Of a DNA stretch of 64,000 bases, positions 50,560-60,829 are shown piece by piece. Origin of the DNA: Branchiostoma floridae (taxonomy: Eukaryota; Chordata; Leptocardii; Amphioxiformes; Branchiostomatidae); NCBI RefSeq assembly GCF_000003815.2, contig NC_049979.1:27204470-27268469 (forward strand), given 5' to 3'. A program made the position numbers and the translations under genes. The stretch's first letter is position 1. Every line of letters begins with the position of its first letter. Under the pieces are notes generated by a model. That model was given only the letters and a program-made list of their open reading frames with translations, did no database searches and was not told the origin of the DNA.

Positions 50560-53093
50560 AGGATAAAATGTCAGGAAGCGAGTAATAATGAAATCCAGGA
50601 GATAGGAAAAACTAACGCGAAAGGAAAGAATAAACAGCCTACCTAGTATAGAATAGTCGGGGATATGATGAAAAACGGAAACATTTTATGGAAATGTCAT
50701 GACATCGACTGATCATTGATAAAATCTATCAAAAGAAATTGATGATTATAACATTACCTGGATCCGCTAAAAACAAAGTAAGGTCTTATAGACTGTTGAA
50801 GTCAGATAGGATATAGATATTGACAATGTACAGCAGAGGACTGCCAAAAGAAATTAAAAAGACAGGGTGATTGGCTGCCACAAATCATTAATTGAAAATG
50901 GAAGATACTGTAATCAAGATAAGATAGAAGATGAACTCAGTTTTATAGAATTTAGTTTATACAATAGATTGTTATATTTTGTAGACTAGTACTGATGCTA
51001 TATTTGTTTCCCATGAATTCATACACCTAAGAAATTTTGATTATAAGACATATCTGTTTATACATCTTCACCATCACAGGGGCAGTCAAATTTGTTTTTG
51101 TGCTAGCTTGCCACACTTGTATCTGTAAACTACCATTTTGTTTTGACCTGCACATTACCCAGTATATGTACTGTAAAGGGAATAAAGATCTTCTTTCCAT
51201 TAAATTTCTGCAGGTGTTGATTCAAACAAGATGGGCAGAGTTGTCAAAATACAGTACAGAAGCCATGAATGACCTGATTTTTTAGGATTCTTTTCATATT
51301 GATAAAGTGTTTACATTTAAAAAAAATATCCAGAAACACTGACACACAGACATACCAAAAACTATACCTCCATTTTTCATGGAGATGTCATGGTCACAAT
51401 TTTTCTTGAGGAGGGATGGGTAAGAAGCTATTCTGCTTTTGATCATATTGTAGACTCTTTTCAAAAGATGATGACAGTGTCACATTCTTTGGGAAATTTA
51501 CATGCGGTAATCTTAGCCTCAAAAGTCTTCTTTCATTCAAGAAAGAAGACTTGGGATAAAGTGGAAAATGATTGCTGCCATATACACTCTCACAATCCTA
51601 CCATCTACAGATGTATGCAGTAAAAGCAAAGATGCAACAATAAGTCACATACACTTTGAATCTTCTTGACAGCTTTAATAGATACTTGAAACGGTACACA
51701 TGCCTCACAAAATTGCATTTCTGTACGTACAAAAACTGATGCCGGCTGAAATGATATACATTTTGAATTGTTATCTTGCCAATAAAATCTCAGAAATTTT
51801 ACAATTGTATCAAAATTTGCAAAGCTGGTTACAATCCATGTCCTGTTGGATGGGACCAGGTCTGGTTCCTCCCCATTCACTTTCTCATGGACCAAGTTCT
51901 GCCTCTCGTCCCTTGAAGGTGCTCCATCTGGAGAATGGAAACAGGAGAGTGAGATTTAACATTTCAAGCACTGTCAGAAATCATATTCCAAACTATACTA
52001 GGTTTGAAAAATCAGAACATGATCAGTCACTTCATCCACCTTTACAAGCCAATTCATAGCTCTCGACATGACCTTATCTTTATCATTATATCTGTCAAAA
52101 TTATGGAGTAGCCATATACAAGTATTTTGTCCCATAGCTAGCTACCCCATTCCATCAGATGATGAAATGACTAAGGCTAGCAGACATCCAGACAGGGTTT
52201 CAATGAGACTCTTACTGATTTAGTGCAGATACTCAGATTTTAATCACAGATGGACAGACAAAATGGCAAAAATTATAGAATACAGGATGTAACAGTTAAC
52301 GTCATTAGATTGGAAACTAGGTTCAACAATGAAACACTGCATCTGTATGAGTCTTGTGGGATCAAGGTCATTTTAACAAGGTCACAATAAGGGATGGGAA
52401 GTTCTTTCAGGCAGGTTTTTAATAATAAAAAGGTTTTAGGAGTTTCTAGGCTTCTTTGGTGCCTTTCATCTGTTTCTAGCTTTAAAGCTTCAATATTCAG
52501 TAGCATTTTGAAAATGTGTTCAGCACCATGGACAGGCATGCAAGTCTACTTGGCGTGTGTGTACGTAACGGAATACATTTTTGTGTGCTAAATATCCGAA
52601 ACTTGGGAACCTGTTTTATATGGAAGAGGGAATTTCTATCATTTGCTATAATACAGTGAACAATTATTTTGCTAGACTGTGACTCTATAGATGCTGGGTC
52701 CCTGTATTTTGCGCCAATGCCATGCCCCTCCTCAAAAAAGTACTAGTATAATATGTGAGTGGGAGGGGGGCGAAGTCCTACCCTCGCTCGCCTCCCTACT
52801 TTATTTACGCCTATTACAGCTACCAAACAACCAAGAAATCAATCATGACTAGGTTATTTTGTAGCAAATACGTCTCATAGTGCAGGTCACATGTAGTTGT
52901 AAGGCCTATATAAACAGACTCTTACCTGAGTGTTGCATGTTGTAGCAGACCAAGCTAGGAATCCTGTGCACGTCTGAGGCCGTGACGTCAGCGGTCAGTA
53001 TCACCTCTCGCGTTTGCATGCGATTTTCCTTCCCGCGCGGTGATTTGTTCTCTCGCGCTTGCATGCGGTTTTTTTCCTCGCTCGCAGGTTCTG
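50560..53093. repeat. Segmental duplication, copy B (left part)
   Basis: Colinear with copy A and diverged from it. It ends at the sequence CTCGCAGGTTCTG, where copy A continues directly into TCTTTTTCGCCGAG. In copy B the continuation is found only after a 4.26-kb insertion, at 57352. Confidence 0.88.
51731..51927 (-). CDS. Possible exon of an unidentified duplicated gene, copy B
   Basis: Acceptor ATTCTCCAG, then GAPSRDERQNLVHEKVNGEE, PDLVPSNRTWIVTSFANFD and a donor-like GTACGT at the low end. Compared with copy A, the Gly-Glu-Glu-Pro insertion is in frame. A further conserved minus-strand stretch lies at 52290-52540 (ERHQRSLE, LKELPIPYCDLVKM). There copy A has a stop, so copy B is the better candidate for an intact gene. 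Family unknown. Confidence 0.3.
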
Positions 53094-53389
53094 GTTCCGG
53101 TTCGGAGTTTTTTTTAGGATTTGCGGCCGATTTGACTGTCTCTGAGAAAAGCACTAGCGCTACTCAAAACATTGTTTTTCGGATAATTCAATGTTTCCGA
53201 TGGAAAAGGGTGTGTTGTCGCTGACCGACAGACTCATTTGACATTTTCTGTAGAAATGTTGTTTTTGGTAAAAACCATCAAAAATATATGCTTTTCATCC
53301 AAAAATTGCTAATTTGGGGCCATTTTTTACAGGCCGCTACACGGAAAAAATGAATTTTCCTGGGATAATGACTGATATGGCAATGAAGG

Positions 53390-53668
53390 TCAAGACTTCT
53401 TCTGTATACTGAGTAAAAAGGAAAAAAAGTTATCCGATACGTTTTCCGCGAGCTCCGATGGTGCTAAAACACCCAAAACGCACATAGAACGCATGATCTG
53501 GGTAATCAGGCGACGAAACGCTTTACCGCTATCGCGCGCACTAATACCCGGAAGTGTTCGCCGCACGATCAAATCTCCGACACCATAAAACGCTACGAAT
53601 AACAAGCATTTGGAGAAGTATAAAAGATTATACACTTCTAAAGCGATAGCCGAAAAATCTAGAGCCAA
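53390..53668 (-). CDS. Hypothetical 92-codon frame inside X (three identical copies)
   Basis: Repeated at 55187-55465 and 56986-57264. It includes a hydrophobic stretch (LLYFSKCLLFVAFYGVGDLI) and a second one (MRSMCVLGVLA). The frame extends about 12 codons upstream without a stop, but no ATG opens it except internal ones. Identity among copies reflects recent duplication, not selection. It could be part of a transposon protein or chance. Confidence 0.2.
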   Translation of the reverse strand: MALDFSAIALEVYNLLYFSKCLLFVAFYGVGDLIVRRTLPGISARDSGKAFRRLITQIMRSMCVLGVLAPSELAENVSDNFFSFLLSIQKKS

Positions 53669-54093
53669 AACTATGGAGACAACCTCTGATTTGCGTCTTA
53701 TTCTTAGGGACTATTTAGATATCTGGACACTTGAAATTCCGAACCGGAACCTTAAGAGGAATATTTTCTTCTCATTATACATTTTTATTACTTAAAAAGT
53801 TCATATCTACCATATATCCAAATTTGGTTTGTCTGCGATGGTTACTTTTCCCACAGGAGCGGTTTAAAGTCAAGTCAAAAACACTGTGTTTTGAGGCTGT
53901 CAGGCCTAGATGCATATTGGAATTACGTCATAATGGAGAAACATTAAAAAACTTGCCTTTTTCTGACATCGCTTTTCTGAAAACGGATAAAATGGGGTGC
54001 AAAGTCTGCCCATGAACTTGTCCGGGAGGGTATGTGCACTCTACGTCGTTTCGGTGCTGCACATCGGCAGAAAACCGTCTTTAAAAGTTGTCA

Positions 54094-54122
54094 CCGCTGA
54101 CGTCACGGAGTGACGTCAGCGG
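54094..54122. promoter_or_regulatory. CRE palindrome in S segment
   Basis: A perfect 13-bp inverted pair CCGCTGACGTCAC / GTGACGTCAGCGG with a three-base loop, repeated at 55891-55919. It holds two TGACGTCA sites, the consensus for CREB/ATF-type bZIP factors. The same GTGACGTCAGCGG word occurs in the host duplication at 48314 and 52982. Confidence 0.6.
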
Positions 54123-54842
54123 TTGCTCAAGGAAAACAGCAGGGGGGCGCGTTTTAAGTTCGTCGCTTGTAAGTATAATGAAGAATGTGCCAGATTTTGA
54201 CATGGAGCGGCAGACCAGATCTCACACTTTCAGAATCAAACGCGTCCGACACCAAACTCTTGGCTAATTCGCCGTGGACGGCCCCTTAAGAAGCACAATG
54301 CTCCTCAAATGTGTGCAAGAATGCATTCTTACACAGTGCAAAGCACAAACTGGATCTTATTGTCGGCGCTAGAAGCGGGCAGTTTGAATAAGCGCGGCAG
54401 AGATGTGTAGTACTTTTAGCAGGCTACTACTACATACCACCGAAAGAAAAAAAGATTGCCGCGTTAAGGAGCTATGAACCGAAAGTCAGTAAACCCAGTT
54501 TCGCCTTAAGTAAGGGCTTAAAGCACCAAGATTTCAGCTTTAATACCCATTTAAGTCATACTAATGAACGGCATCGCGAACATATGCGATAGGTGAACGA
54601 CAAAGGTCGGCCCCAATCAAATGACATAGAGAATGATATGATTTTGGAAAATTCTGCCCGCCAGAAACGTTTAAAGTTGCCCGTAATAGTAGTTCGAAGG
54701 GGGGGGGGGGGGTGAAAAGGGGGAGGGGGGCGCCAATAGCCTGTACATGAATATGCTGACTTTTTAACTACAAAAATGCAAAACGGTGGTTTTTTTTACA
54801 TAATATCACGACATCTGATGACAACATTACAATGCGTCGAAA

Positions 54843-54868
54843 TTACGTCATCTATGACGTCATATAAG
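54843..54868 (+). promoter_or_regulatory. Double CRE with TATA-like box at the S-X junction
   Basis: TTACGTCA and TGACGTCA are spaced by four bases and directly followed by TATAAG. They lie about 25 bases before the next X. Repeated at 56642-56667. It resembles a compact pol II promoter reading into X. Confidence 0.45.
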
Positions 54869-57351
54869 GTACAAGCGGCGCCCTATTAAGGTTCCGGTTC
54901 GGAGTTTTTTTTAGGATTTGCGGCCGATTTGACTGTCTCTGAGAAAAGCACTAGCGCTACTCAAAACATTGTTTTTCGGATAATTCAATGTTTCCGATGG
55001 AAAAGGGTGTGTTGTCGCTGACCGACAGACTCATTTGACATTTTCTGTAGAAATGTTGTTTTTGGTAAAAACCATCAAAAATATATGCTTTTCATCCAAA
55101 AATTGCTAATTTGGGGCCATTTTTTACAGGCCGCTACACGGAAAAAATGAATTTTCCTGGGATAATGACTGATATGGCAATGAAGGTCAAGACTTCTTCT
55201 GTATACTGAGTAAAAAGGAAAAAAAGTTATCCGATACGTTTTCCGCGAGCTCCGATGGTGCTAAAACACCCAAAACGCACATAGAACGCATGATCTGGGT
55301 AATCAGGCGACGAAACGCTTTACCGCTATCGCGCGCACTAATACCCGGAAGTGTTCGCCGCACGATCAAATCTCCGACACCATAAAACGCTACGAATAAC
55401 AAGCATTTGGAGAAGTATAAAAGATTATACACTTCTAAAGCGATAGCCGAAAAATCTAGAGCCAAAACTATGGAGACAACCTCTGATTTGCGTCTTATTC
55501 TTAGGGACTATTTAGATATCTGGACACTTGAAATTCCGAACCGGAACCTTAAGAGGAATATTTTCTTCTCATTATACATTTTTATTACTTAAAAAGTTCA
55601 TATCTACCATATATCCAAATTTGGTTTGTCTGCGATGGTTACTTTTCCCACAGGAGCGGTTTAAAGTCAAGTCAAAAACACTGTGTTTTGAGGCTGTCAG
55701 GCCTAGATGCATATTGGAATTACGTCATAATGGAGAAACATTAAAAAACTTGCTTTTTTCTGACATCGCTTTTCTGAAAACGGATAAAATGGGGTGCAAA
55801 GTCTGCCCATGAACTTGTCCGGGAGGGTATGTGCACTCTACGTCGTTTCGGTGCTGCACATCGGCAGAAAACCGTCTTTAAAAGTTGTCACCGCTGACGT
55901 CACGGAGTGACGTCAGCGGTTGCTCAAGGAAAACAGCAGGGGGGCGCGTTTTAAGTTCGTCGCTTGTAAGTATAATGAAGAATGTGCCAGATTTTGACAT
56001 GGAGCGGCAGACCAGATCTCACACTTTCAGAATCAAACGCGTCCGACACCAAACTCTTGGCTAATTCGCCGTGGACGGCCCCTTAAGAAGCACAATGCTC
56101 CTCAAATGTGTGCAAGAATGCATTCTTACACAGTGCAAAGCACAAACTGGATCTTATTGTCGGCGCTAGAAGCGGGCAGTTTGAATAAGCGCGGCAGAGA
56201 TGTGTAGTACTTTTAGCAGGCTACTACTACATACCACCGAAAGAAAAAAAGATTGCCGCGTTAAGGAGCTATGAACCGAAAGTCAGTAAACCCAGTTTCG
56301 CCTTAAGTAAGGGCTTAAAGCACCAAGATTTCAGCTTTAATACCCATTTAAGTCATACTAATGAACGGCATCGCGAACATATGCGATAGGTGAACGACAA
56401 AGGTCGGCCCCAATCAAATGACATAGAGAATGATATGATTTTGGAAAATTCTGCCCGCCAGAAACGTTTAAAGTTGCCCGTAATAGTAGTTCGAAGGGGG
56501 GGGGGGGGGGGTGAAAAAGGGGAGGGGGGCCCCAATAGCCCGGACATGAATATGCTGACTTTTTAACTACAAAAATGCAAAACGGTGGTTTTTTTTACAT
56601 AATATCACGACATCTGATGACAACATTACAATGCGTCGAAATTACGTCATCTATGACGTCATATAAGGTACAAGCGGCGCCCTATTAAGGTTCCGGTTCG
56701 GAGTTTTTTTTAGGATTTGCGGCCGATTTGACTGTCTCTGAGAAAAGCACTAGCGCTACTCAAAACATTGTTTTTCGGATAATTCAATGTTTCCGATGGA
56801 AAAGGGTGTGTTGTCGCTGACCGACAGACTCATTTGACATTTTCTGTAGAAATGTTGTTTTTGGTAAAAACCATCAAAAATATATGCTTTTCATCCAAAA
56901 ATTGCTAATTTGGGGCCATTTTTTACAGGCCGCTACACGGAAAAAATGAATTTTCCTGGGATAATGACTGATATGGCAATGAAGGTCAAGACTTCTTCTG
57001 TATACTGAGTAAAAAGGAAAAAAAGTTATCCGATACGTTTTCCGCGAGCTCCGATGGTGCTAAAACACCCAAAACGCACATAGAACGCATGATCTGGGTA
57101 ATCAGGCGACGAAACGCTTTACCGCTATCGCGCGCACTAATACCCGGAAGTGTTCGCCGCACGATCAAATCTCCGACACCATAAAACGCTACGAATAACA
57201 AGCATTTGGAGAAGTATAAAAGATTATACACTTCTAAAGCGATAGCCGAAAAATCTAGAGCCAAAACTATGGAGACAACCTCTGATTTGCGTCTTATTCT
57301 TAGGGACTATTTAGATATCTGGACACTTGAAATTCCGAACCGGAACCTTAA

Positions 57352-57665
57352 TTCTGTGTCTTTCGCCGAGAGAGAGAGAAAAAATCGCAGGCACACGCGA
57401 AAGTAAACAACGACGCCAAAACGGATCGATGGATGCGAACTGGGGAGAAAAGCGATTTACACGAAATACCGAGCGACAGGAAACAAATAAAATATACAAT
57501 GCGAGTGTTAGGTCTATCTTTCTTCTAAGTTCTTGATTTCAGTAAAGCGATTCCTCGCGCTTGCATGCGTTTTTTTTTCTCTCTCGCGCTGGCTGACTTG
57601 CTGCGAGAGAGAACAAATCCTGGGCGGGGGGAAATAAACGCCAGGGGGATAGGAATGATAATCTG
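57352..57665. repeat. Segmental duplication, copy B (right part)
   Basis: Resumes the host sequence after the insertion: TTCTGTGTCTTTCGCCGAGA through AAATAAACGCCAGGGGGATA to GGCACG, matching 48421-48740. Copy A then enters satellite block B; copy B instead ends in unrelated DNA. Confidence 0.88.
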
Positions 57666-58194
57666 GCACGCAGACGAAAGAAGAACGCGAGCAAGATGAA
57701 ATATTATCATAATGATATGAATAAAATGTTGTTGTTGTTTATGCTGTAAAATCAATGCCTGTGGTGGGTAAAGTCAGGGTGATAATCTAATTGCGATCCA
57801 TTAAAACACAAGTAGTAGTTATTATCGAAATAGGTCCAGCCTTTTGGCAGGATGCCCCATTCAATATGTTGTTTGCGCTATTGACATGCCTATCGTAATA
57901 AGGTACAGACGTTTAGGACAACATCTGATTTAAGTTCTCATTTCCCTGAGAAAAGGCTGGAATTTCTTGCTCAGTTGTAACCGCAACAATATTTGCGATG
58001 TATGATGCGATGTATATACTAGACACATGGATCTGTGTTTCATACATTATCCTTTAAATGTTAAAGCACCATTTTACCCACATCAATATCACACTTTGCT
58101 ATACTTCTTAATCATCCAGATACACAGTTCTTTAATGATGTCTGTGTAGGCTTAGACGACTGTCTGCAAAACAGTCGGTGTTTTCTCTCACATA

Positions 58195-58500
58195 AGATTT
58201 GTTTTTTCCCGCAAAGCATTTTCTTTCACGCAAGATATTTTCCTTCGTGCAACGTATCATCTCTCACGTAAGATCCGTAGTATTCTCTAGTCTCTTCCGC
58301 AAAATAGTTTCTCTCGCGAAAGATATTTTCCCTCGCGCAAGATATAACTTTCCCGCAAAGTATTATCTCTCACGTAACATATTTTCCATCCCGCAAAGTA
58401 TTTTCTCTTGCGCAAGATATTTTCTCCCCTACAGAATATATCTTGCGCGAGAGAAAATACATTGTGGGAGAGGAAATATAGTGTTTGGGATAATGAATAC
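58195..58500. repeat. Inverted and degenerate satellite-like repeat
   Basis: About 20-bp steps of TTTTCYCTCGCGCAAGATAT / TCCCGCAAAGTATT are the reverse complement of the GAAATA...GCGAGAG theme. Near 58440 the direction flips (ATATCTTGCGCGAGAGAAAA), making a palindrome centre. Confidence 0.75.
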
Positions 58501-58502
58501 TT

Positions 58503-58506
<4 letters not shown>

Positions 58507-58551
<45 letters not shown>
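58507..58551. repeat. GT microsatellite
   Basis: About 22 uninterrupted TG units. Confidence 0.95.
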
Positions 58552-58552
<1 letters not shown>

Positions 58553-58909
58553 GGGAAGAAAGCAAGAGCAAGTACCTCATATGCATATATTACAAGAACA
58601 TTTGTAATAACGTTCTCTCAAATGATTAGAGAAAATTATTGTACATCTTTAACCGTATTCGATATTAATACGTTCTATTGTATTAAGTGATGTCAACAGA
58701 GAATACGTAGACATGTGCAATGCATTCAAATGAACACAGTGTACACAAGCACTCATCATACACACACACACACGCTTACACAGCGCACACAAACGTACAT
58801 GCACATAACTGCACATATATTGGTATAACATAATGTTGTCAGGGGTAATCTACGATATCCAAGTCATCAGTAACGTTGTTTAAGCATTTACTCCCATCCA
58901 TCACCAAAT

Positions 58910-59025
58910 GTCCGTTTTTCCTCTCGCGCTCTCTTTTGTTTTCCCTCGGACGGGTGTAGTTTATTTCCTCTCGCGCGGTTTCTTTTATCTCTCTCCGCGT
59001 TTTCTTTCCTCGCGACGTTTTTTCT
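58910..59025 (-). repeat. Isolated GCGAGAGGAAATAAA-type repeats
   Basis: The minus strand carries four or five imperfect GCGAGAGGAAA words, the outermost traces of the satellite theme on the right side, directly next to the 5S-like sequence. Confidence 0.65.
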
Positions 59026-59040
59026 TCTTTTGACACCTTT

Positions 59041-59152
59041 GGCGCTCCATACGTCCTTGGTTGGTCCCCCATCCAAGTACTGTCCGGACCGCGCGTTGCT
59101 TAACTTCCGGGATCGAGGGATCAGGTGTACCAACGCGCCACGCGGCCGTAGC
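59041..59152 (-). pseudogene. 5S rRNA-derived sequence
   Basis: The reverse strand reads GCTACGGCCGCG at the 5' end, CGGAAGTTAAGCAACG (A-box region) and AGTACTTGGATGGGGGACC (C-box region), in the order and spacing of 5S rRNA. The 5' third and 3' end are much altered, so it is a 5S pseudogene or the head of a 5S-derived SINE rather than a working gene. Its downstream side runs into GCGAGAGGAAA repeats. Confidence 0.8.
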
Positions 59153-60591
59153 AATAACTTGAATAAGGAGATAAAAGGTTTGCGATCTTCTTTTTGTTCT
59201 GCTAAGCCCCTAACGTTATAACGCCGGTTAGTAGCAGTGCACCTGTGTCGGTAGCTAGTGATCAGAACAAATAAACATAGGGAAATAAAGGTAAGGACAC
59301 TGTGGAACATGAACAACTGATTTGTGGGTGCAAGACAAGTGATCTTAGTGGGTATTATAACACGTTATAACGTTACACATAACATTATACATGTACAAGG
59401 ACGTGTAGGGGTGACTCAATGCAGCAGGGCCCTCCCAACTTCGGTTTTACACTGGCAGAGAGACCCCACCTCCGCCATACCAGGCTCAAGTTTCTTCCAC
59501 TCCTGGATAGTGCGACGGAAAACGAGAGCCTGTAACGTTAGGAGTTGGATTTGTTATTCGCATGTCGCAATGGTCTGCAGTTTGAAAGCGTGGTTGGTGC
59601 GGCGGGAGCTTCGAGTTGCCAGGACCAGTTATTTGGTGACGCTTGTGGGACAGGAATGTGTTTTGTGGATGATTTTGTACATGGGTGTGACTTGTGAGCC
59701 TGGTATTATTCCTTCTGGTTTGCAAGGACTGCCAGCCCAGTTTGTTGATAAGTGCGGTGTCACAGAGCATGTGTGTGTTACGGAGATTTGTGCACGATTA
59801 CAACTTCATCAACTGCTTATGCTGACAACTGTGTGACTGACAGCCGTGTTGAACTGGACAAAACACAGGATACCCCAACTCTGCATCGGTAAAGACTCTT
59901 TCTTTACTTTCCTTTAGGATGTACAAACACGTGTTTACGCTAGGAAAGTGTGAATGTAGCCATTCGAACGTTACCTTACTCATACGGCAGTGACCCCAAA
60001 GGTCGCCGTTTCTAACGATAACAAAAGTTCGTGCTGTTTACCAAGCCTTATTTCAGGATCCCACAGTCTTTAAGCCTGTAAGGCTCTCCATTCCAAGTTG
60101 GAGTAAAAATCTCCGTTGTGTATGTGTGTATGTTGGAAATGAGAAGACATTGAAGGCTAACGTTATCAAATGTAGCGCTACGTCGGCTATGATTCGAACG
60201 TAAATAACTTCTGTCTCATTTCAACTAAAGTTGGCCAGTCATTTCTCAGCGGACAGTTGTCAATGAAAATCGTTTGCGAAGGATTATGTACTCGCACCGT
60301 TATGGTGTTAAACTGAGGTTAGTTGTGTTTTTGTAGTTTTTTTTCATAAATGTGCATTTTTACGCCAAAGTGGGTGGGGGGAAGAGGATGGGGAGGGGGG
60401 CAAATCGAACTTGCGAACGCTGCTTCTAACGGTTATATGTTCTGGAACGCCATTGTACGGCATGGTTAGCCGGGGCAACCTTCTGTTTGCTTCATTCCGC
60501 GAGAGACTTCACCGCGGACGGACGTTCTTTTCAAGAGCTCCGCAGTCTCAGTGTTCCACACAGTTACGATCCTGACCGACACTATCCAACG
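59153..60591. other. Upstream flank of gene 4
   Basis: No exon is supported. The 170-codon frame at 59324-59836 has no ATG-start support, no domain and non-coding-like composition. The 5' UTR of gene 4 probably begins near 60430-60500, where GC content rises. No TATA box is evident. Confidence 0.5.
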
Positions 60592-60829
60592 ATGTCAGCC
60601 AGTCAGCCCGAGTCACCTGTGGTCGGCACAGCATGCGCCATCGCAGGTAGACTCGCTCACCGGCGCGACGCCTGGAGGAAGTTGTGCGAAAACCGGGCCA
60701 AGCGGCTGCCAGCGATGGACGAAGCCGTGAAGCCCACCATTCTCTTTCAGGAAGGACCCAGCCCAGCGGAGGATGACAGCAGTGCCGTGGACAGCCCAGC
60801 AGAGACGGAGGAGTCGGAGTATGCTTCAG
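60592..60829 (+). CDS. Gene 4 exon 1
   Basis: The ATG is in CCAACGATGTCAG context. The exon ends with one SPAEDDSSAVDSPAE unit and ESEYASG at donor TTCAG/GTAAGG. The frame is open upstream to 60487 but has no other ATG. Confidence 0.72.

Larger units (their letters stand above)
53094..57351. mobile_element. Composite insertion X-S-X-S-X, 4.26 kb
   Basis: Three near-identical X segments of about 660 bp (53094-53751, 54890-55550, 56689-57350) alternate with two copies of a 1.14-kb S segment. X begins GGTTCCGGTTCGGAGTTT and ends AAATTCCGAACCGGAACC, an inverted repeat. The whole array is flanked by TTCTG (53089-53093 and 57352-57356), and copy A of the host segment shows a single TTCTG with no insert (48421-48425). 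Readings: a DNA transposon family in tandem, or a small LTR-like element (X as terminal repeat) multiplied by recombination. No transposase or reverse-transcriptase motif is seen. The copies differ by only a few bases, so the array is recent. Confidence 0.85.

Noticed and set aside
59041-59152. Functional 5S rRNA gene
   Set aside because: The 5' third and the 3' end differ too much from any 5S for normal folding, and no T-run terminator follows at the expected place.
59324-59836. 170-codon plus-strand frame upstream of gene 4
   Set aside because: No ATG-based start, no recognisable pattern, no splice partner in phase with gene 4 exon 1.
60487-60591. Upstream extension of gene 4 exon 1
   Set aside because: The frame is open, but it would need a non-ATG start; the first ATG is at 60592.
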